The notes: generated from the sequence alone by a model not told the origin. 64,000 bases of DNA from Leptospira jelokensis (GCF_004769635.1 NZ_RQGH01000013.1:1-64000); one strand, 5' to 3'; counted from the first letter of the stretch, positions 43,080-53,007 are shown. Made by a program: numbers and translations.

Positions 43080-44258
43080 TTAAGTGGTTTTTAATTGGAT
43101 CAAGTCGCGGCCACGATTGGCTTTTTCTTTTGCTTCTTCGATGGTTTTTCCCAACGCTAAACTAACACCCATTCGGCGCCTCCCTTGCACTTCTGGTTTT
43201 CCAAATATTCGAATGTCAACACCTGGAGTAGACAATGCTTCTTTTATCCCGAGATACACGGGAGAATTTGTATTTCCATCGAGTAAAATGGCAGAACTTG
43301 CAGCGGGGGTTTGGAAGATGAGTTCGGGGATTGGAAGTCCAAGTAATGCACGGACATGCAATGAAAACTCGGATACATTTTGAGAGATAAGAGTCACAAG
43401 TCCCGTATCATGTGGCCTTGGCGATACTTCACTGAAGTACACTTCGTCCCCTTTCACAAAGAGTTCGACACCGAAGATACCATAACCTCCAAGACCCGTT
43501 GTGACCTTTTCTGCTATTTGTTTTGCTTTCTCTAAGGCAATTTCTGACATGGGTTGTGGCATCCAAGATTCCACATAATCGCCGTTCACTTGTCTATGCC
43601 CAATGGGAGGTAAAAAACTTGTACCGCCGATGTGACGGATGGTTAAAAGGGTGATTTCAAAATCAAAAGGAATGAACTCTTCAATGATCATCTTTCCTTT
43701 TCCGGTGCGACCACCTGTTTGGCCGTATTCCCAAGCCTTTTTTATATCGGCTTCCGTTTTGACTAAACTTTGGCCTTTCCCAGAAGAACTCATAATGGGT
43801 TTTACCACACAAGGAAAACCAATCGTATGGACTGACTTCGTGAAATCTTCCTCTGTATCGGCAAAGACGTAGTTTGAAGTTTTGAGTCCCAATTCTTTGG
43901 CAACAAAGTTACGAATGCCTTCACGGTTCATCGTGAGGTTCACTGCTTTCGCACTGGGTATGATTTTAAATCCATCTTGTTCTAGTGAAACAAGAGTTTC
44001 TGTATGGATGGCTTCAATTTCCGGAACAACAAAATCAGGTTTTAACTCGCGTATGGTGGCTTCGAGTTCTTTTGGGTCGAGCATACTGATGACACGAGAT
44101 TCCTGTGCCACAAGCATTGCCGGTGCATTGGGATACCTGTCCACTGCGATGACATGGACACCCAAACGATTGGCTTCGATTGCCACCTCTTTGCCTAGTT
44201 CTCCCGATCCCAAAAGGAGAAGTTTTGTCGCTTGTTTTGTAAAAGGTGTTCCTATCAT
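43080..44258 (-). CDS. purT: Formate-dependent phosphoribosylglycinamide formyltransferase 2
   Basis: A 392-residue ATP-grasp enzyme that makes formyl-GAR from formate, ATP and GAR in purine synthesis. [20 protein letters not shown] broken across residues 13-32, [49 protein letters not shown] and RRRMGVSLA are diagnostic. I start at the ATG at 44258, which lines up with the E. coli N-terminus (MxGTP...), and not at the GTG six codons earlier. Confidence 0.94.
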   Translation of the reverse strand: MIGTPFTKQATKLLLLGSGELGKEVAIEANRLGVHVIAVDRYPNAPAMLVAQESRVISMLDPKELEATIRELKPDFVVPEIEAIHTETLVSLEQDGFKIIPSAKAVNLTMNREGIRNFVAKELGLKTSNYVFADTEEDFTKSVHTIGFPCVVKPIMSSSGKGQSLVKTEADIKKAWEYGQTGGRTGKGKMIIEEFIPFDFEITLLTIRHIGGTSFLPPIGHRQVNGDYVESWMPQPMSEIALEKAKQIAEKVTTGLGGYGIFGVELFVKGDEVYFSEVSPRPHDTGLVTLISQNVSEFSLHVRALLGLPIPELIFQTPAASSAILLDGNTNSPVYLGIKEALSTPGVDIRIFGKPEVQGRRRMGVSLALGKTIEEAKEKANRGRDLIQLKTT

Positions 44259-44303
44259 ATTCGCAAAGATGGACACACCACAATCTACGACAAGAAAGAA
44301 TCC

Positions 44304-44780
44304 TTACATCAAATAACGTTTTCCTAGTTTGTCCCTTTGGTATACATTGGCGCCCATTCGAATGAGTAAATCTGAGATCTCACCAAGCCCATCAAAACTA
44401 TTGGCGATATGCAATGCTGTGACTCCATTTGGATCTGCGGCATTGGGATTGGCACCCGCGTAGAGTAAAATCTCCACTGCTTCGATATTCCCGACTTCTG
44501 TTGCTTTATGAAGTGGAAACAAACCCATGTTATCTGGTTCATCAGGATTTAAGCCGATGGCAAGCAGACGTTTTAAAAAATAGATATCTGTTGATTCCAC
44601 AATCGCGAGGCCGAGCAAAAGAGCTGATTCTGTTAAACAAACTTTTTTTAGTTCCAAATCTGAGATTAACAAATCAAAACTATCTTTGTCTCCCCGGGTG
44701 ATGGCAGAACACAAACTACGAAGTCTGATATTGGATTTTGATTTCCCTACGAAATCGATTATGTTTTGGATCATGCCCAT
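44304..44780 (-). CDS. Ankyrin-repeat protein
   Basis: A 158-residue soluble protein with about three ankyrin repeats in its C-terminal half: GLFPLHKATEVGNIEAVEILL, with related units before (GLAIVESTDIYFLKRLLAIG) and after (GVTALHIANSFDGLGEISDLL trimmed). These form a protein-binding surface. The partner is unknown. It starts 6 bases after the AraC-type regulator stop, so the two are probably co-transcribed. Confidence 0.82.
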   Translation of the reverse strand: MGMIQNIIDFVGKSKSNIRLRSLCSAITRGDKDSFDLLISDLELKKVCLTESALLLGLAIVESTDIYFLKRLLAIGLNPDEPDNMGLFPLHKATEVGNIEAVEILLYAGANPNAADPNGVTALHIANSFDGLGEISDLLIRMGANVYQRDKLGKRYLM

Positions 44781-44786
44781 ATCGTA

Positions 44787-45599
44787 TCACCCTTCCTTGG
44801 CCTTCTGCTTGTAAAAATGAGACATTTTTTCATATTCTGCAAACCAATCTTTTGGCATACTGCCCGAATTTCGTTTGAAATCGTTAGAAAAATGGGATTG
44901 GTCGGTGTATTCAAAATGATGGGCAAGGTCTGTCAGGCGTAAGTTTGGATTGTTTGTTTGGTAATGGTCTGGATTTCGCACAAGATCCAAAACACGATGG
45001 ACTGAACGATATTCGGAAGGATTCAAACCAACCACTTCCTGGAATTTACGTTCCAATTGTTTTCGAGTGATTCCCAGTTTTTTGGCAAGTATACTAACAC
45101 TTGTTTTGGGATTTGTGAGTTCGAATAACGCAAATCGAACATAGGCTGGAATCTCCGCAGGTTTTCCAGAAACGGAAAGTAGAGATTCTTCTAGGATTCG
45201 TATCACTACTTCTTCTTTCATTTTAGAATCGAGTAAATCTTGAATCAATCGTTCCTTATTCGGGATCGCAACAAATTGGTTTTTTAAATCCTGCCCTGGG
45301 ATTGAATACATGGCATACACACCTGCTACATAAAAACGGATGGACACTAAATTCAAATCAGATTGAGAAAGCACTCGCCATCTCCTTGTTTGGGGGCCAA
45401 CCCAATGCATTTTCGGTAACGGAATGATTTCACCTGATTCTGTTTCTACACTCGGCGGATCTCCCAAATGGAACACCATCTCACATTCGTAAGATGGCAA
45501 AATCCAAGGCAAATGATTTGCTTTCACCTCCCTCCAAACCCAAAACTCTTTAATCAAAGTTTCGAATTGGGAAGAAGGTTTGAAAAACAATATGTCCAA
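44787..45599 (-). CDS. AraC-family transcription regulator
   Basis: A 270-residue regulator. The N-terminal 150 residues are a sensor region of the DUF6597/AraC-like beta type. The C-terminal domain has two helix-turn-helix units: SVSILAKKLGITRKQLERKF and LTDLAHHFEYTDQSHFSNDF, followed by GSMPKDWF. The start is a TTG preceded by AGGAAAG at good spacing. It is 30 bases downstream of copA on the same strand, so it could be expressed with the copper genes. The inducer is unknown. Confidence 0.85.
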   Translation of the reverse strand: MDILFFKPSSQFETLIKEFWVWREVKANHLPWILPSYECEMVFHLGDPPSVETESGEIIPLPKMHWVGPQTRRWRVLSQSDLNLVSIRFYVAGVYAMYSIPGQDLKNQFVAIPNKERLIQDLLDSKMKEEVVIRILEESLLSVSGKPAEIPAYVRFALFELTNPKTSVSILAKKLGITRKQLERKFQEVVGLNPSEYRSVHRVLDLVRNPDHYQTNNPNLRLTDLAHHFEYTDQSHFSNDFKRNSGSMPKDWFAEYEKMSHFYKQKAKEG

Positions 45600-45629
45600 A
45601 GATACTTTCCTATTTCGTTTTTTCTTTCT

Positions 45630-47846
45630 TTATTTCCATCGACTCATCCGAAGTGCATTGAAGACAACGGAGATGGAACTAAACGCCATTGCAGCGCCAC
45701 TCACCCATGGGGCAAGCAGGCCCGATGCCGCTATAGGAATCCCAAGCAAATTGTATCCAAGTGCCCAACCAAAATTTTGTCTGATGTTTAGCACAGTATC
45801 TTTTCCAATTCGGATCAGGTCTACAATCCTTTGGATATCACCATTCACAAGAACCACATCAGCAGTGCTAATGGCTATATCAGAACCACCACCCATGGCA
45901 ATCCCCACATCGGCAGAGGCTAGAGCTGGTGCATCATTTATCCCATCACCCACCATCGCAGTACGGATATTGGCAACTTTTAGTTGTTTCATGATTTTTG
46001 CCTTTTCTTCTGGTAACAAACTGGAATAAACAGAATTGATGCCCACAAGTTTTGCTACCTTGTTTGCAGCAATCGCATTGTCACCAGTGAGCAATACTGG
46101 TTCCACACCAATGTTTTTCAGTTGTTGGATCGCTTTTTGGGATGTCTCTCGGATTTGGTCTTCGATCCGAAACACAATCATACCTTCCAATTTACCACGA
46201 ATTCCAACAAACACCAAACTCACACCTTCCCTGATCCAATTTTCAACAGCACTTCGAATCGTTTCAGGAATGGAAAAACCTTTCTCTTCGACAAACGACT
46301 GCTTGCCGGCGAAGTAAAAATTACCATCAAGTTCAGTTTGGATTCCACCACCAGGAGATGTGATCGTTTTGACCATACCAAGATTACCTGAGTTGTAATT
46401 TTTTTCCTTTCCAAAAGAGAGGATGGCTTTGGCCAAAGGGTGATCGGAAGTTTCTTCCATTGCCAATATATGACCAAAGACAATCGCAGTTTTATCATCC
46501 GCTATACCAGTTGCTAAAACATCAGTTACCTTAGGTTTCCCTTCTGTTAGAGTCCCTGTTTTATCAAAGAAAATCATATTGATCTTCGACACCGATTCTA
46601 AGGCTTCCGCACTGCGAAAGAGTACCCCACGTTTAGCAGCCCTTCCCGTACCCACAAGGAGAGAGATCGGTGTGGCAAGGCCAAGCGCACAGGGACACGC
46701 TATCACAAGGATGGCAATACTTGTTTCGATGGCAGAATTCACATCACCCGGTGCCAAAAAGAAATACCAAACGAGAAAATCCAACACACTGATGGCAATG
46801 ACAACAGGCACAAAGTAAGCTGAAATTTGGTCAGCAATCCTTTGGATTGGTGCTTTTGTTCCGAGTGATTCTTCAACGGATTTGATGATGTGAGATAAGG
46901 TTGTATCATTTCCCACTTTCATCGCTTTCACAACGAGAGACCCGTTTCCATTCACAGTTCCACCAAGAATTTTATCACCTAACTTTTTTTCCACTGGCAT
47001 ACTCTCACCAGTTAACATGGATTCATCGGCGAAACTCTCTCCCTCGGTAACAATTCCATCCATTGGGAAACGCTCTAGGGCTTTCACGAGCACCAAATCT
47101 CCTTGTTTTAGGTATTCATTGGGAACTTCTGTCCAAATCCCATTGGATTGAACCGTTGCCGTTTCAGGACGAAGTGTAAGTAGGGCTTTTATCCCATCAC
47201 TACTTTTCCCTTTTGCCATATGTTCAATCCACTTCCCACCTAAGATGAAAGTGATTAGTACCGCCGATGTTTCAAAATACAAATCCTTACCAAAGATACT
47301 GTATCCATAAGCCGCAGTAGTTCCGATCACCACAAGTACATCCATATTGGCAGTTCCATTGCGAAGGGCCCGGTAAGCCGATTGGTAAAATGGAAACCCA
47401 ATGATAAATTGAACAGGTGTTGCAAGGATCATTTGAACCCACCTGTCCATCAGAATGTGTGGCATGGGAAGGAAGGATAAAAATTGGAAATGTGTCACCA
47501 TCCCATAAAACAACGGAAGAGAAAATAATGCAGAAAGGAAAAATCGAATTTTTAAAACGCGAATGTGATCTTTCTGTTTTTTTTCTGTTTCCGATTGTTT
47601 GTTAGGATCATGAAGAGTTGCGCTATAACCAAGTGACTCAACTGTTTTTAGTAAGGAATCAACTGTTACTGATTCTTCTGATCTTAAAAAAACAGACTCT
47701 CTTGCGAAATTTACCCGCACTTCCGACACACCAGCTAATTTGGAAAGGCCCTTCTCTATCCGAAGGGCACAATTAGCACATGTCATTCCAAAAAGATCTA
47801 ACGTGTGTTCTGCTAGTTTATTTGACGTTTCCAAGGGTATATCCAT
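45630..47846 (-). CDS. copA: Copper-exporting P1B-type ATPase
   Basis: A 738-residue copper pump. An N-terminal heavy-metal domain carries GMTCANC. Eight membrane spans include the metal-binding CPC in IACPCALG. The catalytic core shows [13 protein letters not shown] with the phosphorylated aspartate, HPLA for the P1B nucleotide domain, and GDGINDAPAL. It exports Cu(I) from the cytoplasm. The start is the ATG at 47846 (or GTG at 47852), overlapping the chaperone gene by 29 bases. Regulation by CueR through the promoter at 48475-48505 is strongly suggested. Confidence 0.94.
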   Translation of the reverse strand: MDIPLETSNKLAEHTLDLFGMTCANCALRIEKGLSKLAGVSEVRVNFARESVFLRSEESVTVDSLLKTVESLGYSATLHDPNKQSETEKKQKDHIRVLKIRFFLSALFSLPLFYGMVTHFQFLSFLPMPHILMDRWVQMILATPVQFIIGFPFYQSAYRALRNGTANMDVLVVIGTTAAYGYSIFGKDLYFETSAVLITFILGGKWIEHMAKGKSSDGIKALLTLRPETATVQSNGIWTEVPNEYLKQGDLVLVKALERFPMDGIVTEGESFADESMLTGESMPVEKKLGDKILGGTVNGNGSLVVKAMKVGNDTTLSHIIKSVEESLGTKAPIQRIADQISAYFVPVVIAISVLDFLVWYFFLAPGDVNSAIETSIAILVIACPCALGLATPISLLVGTGRAAKRGVLFRSAEALESVSKINMIFFDKTGTLTEGKPKVTDVLATGIADDKTAIVFGHILAMEETSDHPLAKAILSFGKEKNYNSGNLGMVKTITSPGGGIQTELDGNFYFAGKQSFVEEKGFSIPETIRSAVENWIREGVSLVFVGIRGKLEGMIVFRIEDQIRETSQKAIQQLKNIGVEPVLLTGDNAIAANKVAKLVGINSVYSSLLPEEKAKIMKQLKVANIRTAMVGDGINDAPALASADVGIAMGGGSDIAISTADVVLVNGDIQRIVDLIRIGKDTVLNIRQNFGWALGYNLLGIPIAASGLLAPWVSGAAMAFSSISVVFNALRMSRWK

Positions 47847-48021
47847 CCTCACTCAAACGGTTTTTGAGGGTATCCAACTCTTCAGCCGTTAAAGTTTCGT
47901 TCACACTCACCATTTCTGCATCAACATCAGCAATTGCTTGTTTGCCATTCTCTGCAAAAATTTTTTCCACTGTTCTTTTACAATGCGTACAAGTCATTCC
48001 TTCGATTTCGTAATTAACCAT
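47818..48021 (-). CDS. Heavy-metal-associated copper chaperone (CopZ-like)
   Basis: A 67-residue single-domain protein of the ferredoxin-like heavy-metal family. GMTCTHCKRTVEK holds the CxxC that binds Cu(I), and DVDAEMVSV forms the middle strand. It is acidic, which suits docking to CopA. Its ATG overlaps the stop of the upstream gene by 8 bases, and its own stop lies inside the start of copA. The arrangement implies it hands copper to CopA. Confidence 0.9.
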   Translation of the reverse strand: MVNYEIEGMTCTHCKRTVEKIFAENGKQAIADVDAEMVSVNETLTAEELDTLKNRLSEDGYTLGNVK

Positions 48022-48439
48022 GATGATGCTCCTTTTTTTCTTCTTTCATCTCGCCTAACGGCAATTTATATTTTACTTCTGCGCCTTTTTGGCCTTTCCA
48101 AACTGGATTCAAAAGTAAATCCCCATTTTCCATTGATGCCCCTTTCGGCAACTCACAATAAAAATGATCTGGATGCCCAGAACAGTTTAACCTGACTTCT
48201 TTGCCAGCATTCACAATGGTAGCACTGACATTCGAATTTTTGGAAGTAGGATTTTCAAAGTTGATATCCAAAAGATACACCTTAAATCCTTGGTTTTTGT
48301 AAGCCAACACTTCCGTATGGAAGGCCCCTGGCATTCGGATTACACCCCCATTTGGTCCCGGTTTGTGTTCTCCATGCGCAAACATTGGTTGGATGCTGAA
48401 AAGAACCGAAAAAACTGCGATTCCTATTTGCTTTTTCAT
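48014..48439 (-). CDS. Exported His-rich protein of the copper operon
   Basis: A 141-residue protein with a cleavable signal peptide (MKKQIGIAVFSVLFSIQPMFA). The mature protein starts HGEHKPGPNGGVIRM, a His-rich segment of a type seen near metal-efflux proteins, has a Cys pair (CSG, FYC) and ends EEKKEHHHG. These suggest periplasmic metal binding. It is the first gene behind the CueR-type promoter. No named family is recognised; copper handling is inference from motif and context. Confidence 0.75.
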   Translation of the reverse strand: MKKQIGIAVFSVLFSIQPMFAHGEHKPGPNGGVIRMPGAFHTEVLAYKNQGFKVYLLDINFENPTSKNSNVSATIVNAGKEVRLNCSGHPDHFYCELPKGASMENGDLLLNPVWKGQKGAEVKYKLPLGEMKEEKKEHHHG

Positions 48440-48474
48440 TGTTTTCTATTAACTCCTTTGTTAATCTAGAATCC

Positions 48475-48505
48475 AGTCTAAACCTTCCAATCATTGGAAG
48501 GTCAA
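48475..48505 (-). promoter_or_regulatory. CueR-type promoter and operator of the copper operon
   Basis: On the minus strand, TTGACC (48500-48505) and TAGACT (48475-48480) are separated by 19 bases, the lengthened spacer that MerR-family activators require. Within it sits ACCTTCC-N7-GGAAGGT, the same dyad as in the E. coli copA promoter. The site lies 35 bases before the first copper gene and 62 bases before the divergent cueR start, so one CueR dimer could serve both. Confidence 0.88.
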
Positions 48506-48567
48506 TAGGCGATTTCATTTTTTTTACGTTTTTTTTAATTTTTTTTATCATTTTTAGGAGGGAAAAA

Positions 48568-48957
48568 ATGAATATTGGAGAACTTTCGAAATCTACAGGC
48601 GTCGGTACAAAACTCATCCGTCATTACGAAAGCATTGGCCTCATTCCAGAAACAAGGAGGAATGAAAACGGTTATCGCATTTATTCTGAAGATGATGTAC
48701 ACTATGTACGTTTTATCAAACGATCAAGGGAACTTGGATTTTCTTTAGAAGACATCAAAAGTTTGCTTGGACTTTGGAAAAATAAATCGAGGAGTAGCAA
48801 ACAAGTGAAACAACTCGCAGAGAAACATTTAGAAGAACTCAACTTAAAATTAAAACAAATTAAGGATATGGCAGATACTTTAAAACATTTGGTTCACCAT
48901 TGCCATGGAGACCATAGGCCAGATTGTCCGATCTTAAAACAATTAGAAACAAATTAA
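48568..48957 (+). CDS. cueR: MerR-family copper sensor, CueR-like
   Basis: A 129-residue regulator. The ATG at 48568 has an excellent AGGAGGG 6 bases upstream; the longer frame from 48439 is not used. MNIGELSKSTGVGTKLIRHYE is split across residues 1-21 as the winged-helix start, followed by the R-Y wing ENGYRIYSEDD. A dimerisation helix leads to CHGDHRPDC near the C-terminus, a C-x7-C loop equal to the Cu(I) site of CueR (CPGDDSADC). It should activate the divergent copper operon when Cu(I) is bound. Confidence 0.92.
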   Translation: MNIGELSKSTGVGTKLIRHYESIGLIPETRRNENGYRIYSEDDVHYVRFIKRSRELGFSLEDIKSLLGLWKNKSRSSKQVKQLAEKHLEELNLKLKQIKDMADTLKHLVHHCHGDHRPDCPILKQLETN

Positions 48958-49009
48958 TAGTATCAATCAAAATTGATCAAAATTGTTGTTACATCCAATC
49001 AACGTTGGT

Positions 49010-50125
49010 TTACAAAGATTTTTTAATTGTATCCGCAATCAACCGATTTGCTTTTTCATTGAAATGGATGTCTTCTGGTTGCAGAAGGTCTTTCGCACCA
49101 CGAAAGGAATGGCGTAAATCAATGATGGGAACATTAAATTGAGTAGCCAATTTGTTTAATTCTATAATCAATTCAGAGTCCCCCGTAAGCCAATTTCTAT
49201 CCATCGGAAATCCAATTTCTTTGTAGATTTCTAATCGATTGGGATCAAACTCAACATCTAACGGGATGTAAACGAGAGTCAGTTTAACATTCCTTTTTGT
49301 TACATCTTCCATCAACCGAAAGAATACTTGTTGCCAACGATCAAAATTTTGATTGGATACTGATTTTACATTGAGTGATTCAAAAAAGTAATTGGGGCTG
49401 ATCGAATATAAAGTTTTAAAAGAAGTATAATTAGGTAGGATTTTCTTGGCACTGGTCGTTTGACGGAGATTTTTCGATGGGAGGGTTTCTTGTGCCGAAA
49501 TGCGACTCATTTCTTCTGTCATCCGCACTTGAATGGTTTGAAAGTATTCCCGTTTCCAAATCGACCGAGTGTATTCAGGCAACAGAAAAGCAAAAAACTC
49601 TCGATACCATTTTTGTCTTTTGGCAAAATGAATGTAATCGGGTGTATCTCCTGTTTCAAATACATCATTACCATAAACCACTAAGAATACTTTTTGGAAT
49701 GGGATGGAACCATCGATTTTTTTGTACATCGAAAATTCATTCTCTAATGTATAACCTGGAACACTTACATTGAACCAGTGGCATTCGGTTTCGGCATTGA
49801 GTATTTCCGAAAAACGATCCTTTAAAAAGATGCCGGAACCAAAAGTTTGAGAATCACCTAATAGTAAATAATGGCAATTGGTTTGCTTTTCGTTATTTGG
49901 TTCGCGGATTCCAAACTCGTTGGTGAACCCCATTTCAACTTCCCCATTTCGAAAAAATGGTAAAGTTGTTTTTGGTGGATAATGAAACGTTCCATACTCT
50001 AACGAGGGAACCAAAATCCATCTGTCAATAGATCGAAGGCTAAGGAAGAATCCGAGAGAGATAACGAAGACAAAAAAAAGGGTACGTATCGTCTTATCAA
50101 ACCATTTAAAATTCACTTTTTTCAT
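49010..50125 (-). CDS. Membrane-anchored SGNH-like hydrolase
   Basis: A 371-residue protein with one N-terminal membrane span (TLFFVFVISLGFFLSL). The outer domain has LLLGDSQTFGSG with the nucleophile serine, VYGNDVFE with the conserved asparagine, and PEDIHFNEKAN with the Asp-His pair, matching SGNH/GDSL hydrolases. Such proteins often trim or transfer acyl groups on surface polysaccharides. It is divergent from the membrane protein gene at 50151 with only 25 bases between them; a shared envelope role is inference. Confidence 0.78.
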   Translation of the reverse strand: MKKVNFKWFDKTIRTLFFVFVISLGFFLSLRSIDRWILVPSLEYGTFHYPPKTTLPFFRNGEVEMGFTNEFGIREPNNEKQTNCHYLLLGDSQTFGSGIFLKDRFSEILNAETECHWFNVSVPGYTLENEFSMYKKIDGSIPFQKVFLVVYGNDVFETGDTPDYIHFAKRQKWYREFFAFLLPEYTRSIWKREYFQTIQVRMTEEMSRISAQETLPSKNLRQTTSAKKILPNYTSFKTLYSISPNYFFESLNVKSVSNQNFDRWQQVFFRLMEDVTKRNVKLTLVYIPLDVEFDPNRLEIYKEIGFPMDRNWLTGDSELIIELNKLATQFNVPIIDLRHSFRGAKDLLQPEDIHFNEKANRLIADTIKKSL

Positions 50126-50150
50126 TGTAGAACTGCGGAACTCTTACACC

Positions 50151-51584
50151 ATGTACCTGTTTCGATTTGTTATGAACCTTTCAAAAAAAGCAATAGGATT
50201 CTTTTTCATATTCGGTTTTTTCATGCTTTGTTTTTTTCTTACGAAATTGGACTCAATCAAATCGTTTTCTGATTTTTCCTTATTTGAATGGCAAACCAAA
50301 TTAGGTACACAGGGCATATTCCATCTTCCCTATTCTTTTTCTCATTTCGATCCAAACTATCAATTTTTTCCACTCCCAAACCTTTTTTTTCACCTAACAA
50401 ATAACTTCGCTTATTCTACTTTTCCTAATTTATATTCCATTTGTGTTTCGCCCATGTACCTTATGTTTGGAACAAAGGGAATTCAGATCACACAATTTTT
50501 TCTGTTACTAGCAAGCGTTTGGTTACTTTATAACGTAACAAAAAATGAAGTATTGGCTTTGTTTTTGTTATTTGGGTCTTCCATCTTTTTGTATGTATTT
50601 TTGATTCATGACACAATTTTTGTTTTCTTTTTGGAGATGGTAACGATTTATTTTACTGCGAAAAAGAATGTAAGTTTGTCCGCCTTATTCAGTGTCGTTC
50701 TCATCTGGATGAGACCGGAGTTGGTTTTTGTTTTTTGTTTTCTACCATTTCTCTTTCCCAATTCCATTCCTTGGAAACAATATTTTCTGTTATGTGGTGT
50801 GCTTTTGGTCTTTGTTTCGTTCATAAATTTTGGGTTCTATGCAACATTTTTACCCATCCGACTGATGAAAAATAGAAACTCCATTGGGAACTGGGAAGTA
50901 ACTGTTTATTTATTTCGTTTGCTTATGGAACAAATCCCATTGTTTCTCCTCTTTCTTTTTTTCCTTATATGGGAATGGATCCAAAAAAAGAAAAATGTTT
51001 TGTCCCTTTTGGTAGCCATTGCTACCATTTTAGTGTGCATTGTATCACCAAACACAGGTGGGCATGGGACACCTCGGTACCTTTATGGTTTCCTTCCCAT
51101 TTACCTAATTGCGATTCACATACAATATCCCAATCTTAAAATGCCGAAAAAACTCGTTTATATTCTCATAACGTTTGTTATGCTTTATTCAACCTACCAA
51201 ATCAACAGCCAACTTAAAATATTAACTAAAATTTCCAAATACCAAACGAACACTTTGTCCGCAATGGAGTCAATCAAACCAAAAACGATTGTCTTCGATA
51301 ACTCGGATATGTCTTTTATTGCTTTACCACTTTTAACAAAAGATAAAAACATTTTCCTACTTAGAGAGGATGTTTCCCAATCTGGATTTGCCAATTTTTT
51401 AGATAAAACCCAAATACAAGAATTTGTTTTTGTAGAAATCCCACCGAGCCCCTTCCCGCTGCCCAATTCACTCAGAATCCAAAATTGTATCAAAAATTGT
51501 GAATACCGAAAAGTAGACTCACGTCCCCTTCCTAATACAAATTTACCCATTTCTTACAGCCATTACCTTCGCAGTTTCGATTAG
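50151..51584 (+). CDS. Polytopic membrane protein, GT-C-like
   Basis: A 477-residue protein with about ten membrane helices in the first 370 residues and a soluble C-terminal domain of about 105 residues. An acidic/aromatic loop after the first helix (LFEWQTKLGTQGIFHLPYS) resembles the first outer loop of GT-C glycosyltransferases, and a late GGHGTPRYLYGF segment is notable. No diagnostic DD or DxD motif is clear. It could use a lipid-linked sugar. The function is unknown. The gene at 1-1263 is of similar kind. Confidence 0.7.
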   Translation: MYLFRFVMNLSKKAIGFFFIFGFFMLCFFLTKLDSIKSFSDFSLFEWQTKLGTQGIFHLPYSFSHFDPNYQFFPLPNLFFHLTNNFAYSTFPNLYSICVSPMYLMFGTKGIQITQFFLLLASVWLLYNVTKNEVLALFLLFGSSIFLYVFLIHDTIFVFFLEMVTIYFTAKKNVSLSALFSVVLIWMRPELVFVFCFLPFLFPNSIPWKQYFLLCGVLLVFVSFINFGFYATFLPIRLMKNRNSIGNWEVTVYLFRLLMEQIPLFLLFLFFLIWEWIQKKKNVLSLLVAIATILVCIVSPNTGGHGTPRYLYGFLPIYLIAIHIQYPNLKMPKKLVYILITFVMLYSTYQINSQLKILTKISKYQTNTLSAMESIKPKTIVFDNSDMSFIALPLLTKDKNIFLLREDVSQSGFANFLDKTQIQEFVFVEIPPSPFPLPNSLRIQNCIKNCEYRKVDSRPLPNTNLPISYSHYLRSFD

Positions 51585-51646
51585 AAAGAAATTTCCGACT
51601 TGATTTCTATTTTGTATTTACCTAAACTCTCCATGGAAAATAGATT

Positions 51647-52558
51647 ATGAGTTCAAACCAATGCCCTAGTTGTGGCAGCACCAATGTATACCGAGAATCG
51701 GCAAATGTATATCGCTGTGGGGACTGCTTCGACAAACTACCGTCAGCTTCTCTTTATGATGCCCCTCCTCCTAAAGTTTATGGAACGAATCAGAAAACCG
51801 AAACCTTTTCATTTACAAAGTACAAATACATATTAATTGCCATTGTTGTGGGGTGGATGTTTCTTGGAACCATCATCACAACTGTTTTCCAATGGGTGCA
51901 ATCAAACACTTCTTCCATCCAAGAAGAGGAAACACAGGAAATTGCAATCGATCCTAATTTGAATTCCGTTGATATCATACCAGAAGGAGAGTTTTCGCTG
52001 TTAGGAGAATTTCCCGATTCAATCGGCAATGTCTATTTTGTTGGGAAGTTCACAAATCAGTCTGAGACTTCCCTCCTCATGCCAAAGTTCACCATCAGTT
52101 TGTTTTCTGAAGATGGCAGTAGTTTGGCCACATGTGAAGGTTATGGTGAAAAAAATTTGGTGGTTCAAAATGAATCAGTTAGCTATGAAGTGCTCTGCAA
52201 CCAAGCTCCAAAGTTCCACCATCATGAAGTTTCTGTCACAGCCACAAGTTATGTTGGCGATCTGTCTCGCCCTGAACTCACTCTCACAAACATTAACTTA
52301 AAAAAGGTAAAAAACAAAGGGACCATTCTCACCGGGAAAATCCAAAATACAGGAACCTCCATTGCCAATTTTACTAGGATCAAATGTATGTTAGTTGGAT
52401 CGAACGGAAAGACCATCGATTACGGAACGTATACTCTAGAAGAAGAAGATTTTTTACCTAAAGCCACCCAAAATTTTTCTCTTGAGTTGTTTCGCTCAAA
52501 AGTTGTACCAGATTCTTTTTATTGTGAAACCGATTCAGTAGCAAAAGAAACAAATTGA
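51647..52558 (+). CDS. Zinc-ribbon membrane protein of unknown function
   Basis: A 303-residue protein. The N-terminus has CPSCGSTN and RCGDC, a four-cysteine zinc ribbon. One membrane helix follows (YILIAIVVGWMFLGTIITTV, about residues 61-80), and the C-terminal 200 residues are beta-rich with two similar units (FVGKFTNQSET and LTGKIQNTGTS), like FxLYD/DUF3426-type extracellular domains. The topology is probably ribbon inside, beta domain outside. The role is unknown. Confidence 0.72.
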   Translation: MSSNQCPSCGSTNVYRESANVYRCGDCFDKLPSASLYDAPPPKVYGTNQKTETFSFTKYKYILIAIVVGWMFLGTIITTVFQWVQSNTSSIQEEETQEIAIDPNLNSVDIIPEGEFSLLGEFPDSIGNVYFVGKFTNQSETSLLMPKFTISLFSEDGSSLATCEGYGEKNLVVQNESVSYEVLCNQAPKFHHHEVSVTATSYVGDLSRPELTLTNINLKKVKNKGTILTGKIQNTGTSIANFTRIKCMLVGSNGKTIDYGTYTLEEEDFLPKATQNFSLELFRSKVVPDSFYCETDSVAKETN

Positions 52559-52588
52559 ATCCAAAGAAACAATTCGGATCTTAAGATT

Positions 52589-52897
52589 TTATTTGTCCCA
52601 TTGTGCATGTAGCACTTGGTAAAAATTTTCAATTGACTTGTCTAAGTTGTGAGACCTCCAATATGGATTGGATTCGAGTGCAATTTGAACGTTTTTAACC
52701 ACACTTCTGATAAAATTTGTGCGTTCTATTTTCGAACCTTTTTCCAATTTTTCGAAAGTAGTATTTCGACTTGCCAGTTCCCTTTTTAAAGCAGTAGAAA
52801 TCACAATCACCGCATCTTCGCTTGTTAGTCGGTGCTCCATCACCAATAATTCTGCGGCTTCTTTGATGAGTTTGAGTTGTCGATCGCTAACTGCCAT
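52589..52897 (-). CDS. Small hypothetical helical protein
   Basis: A 102-residue protein starting MAVSDRQLKL at the ATG at 52897; the longer frame to 52939 includes an unlikely hydrophobic extension. It is helical and charged, with no cysteine or membrane span. No family is recognised. It is convergent with the zinc-ribbon gene and divergent from the STAS gene at 53008. Confidence 0.6.
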   Translation of the reverse strand: MAVSDRQLKLIKEAAELLVMEHRLTSEDAVIVISTALKRELASRNTTFEKLEKGSKIERTNFIRSVVKNVQIALESNPYWRSHNLDKSIENFYQVLHAQWDK

Positions 52898-53007
52898 GGT
52901 AAGGAAGTTTATCACACAATAGAGGTCTCTAAAAAACAAGACAGAAATGGATTTTTGTAGCGAAAAATTCTTTCAAAATTTCCAATACAGAAAAAAAAGA
53001 GAGAACT

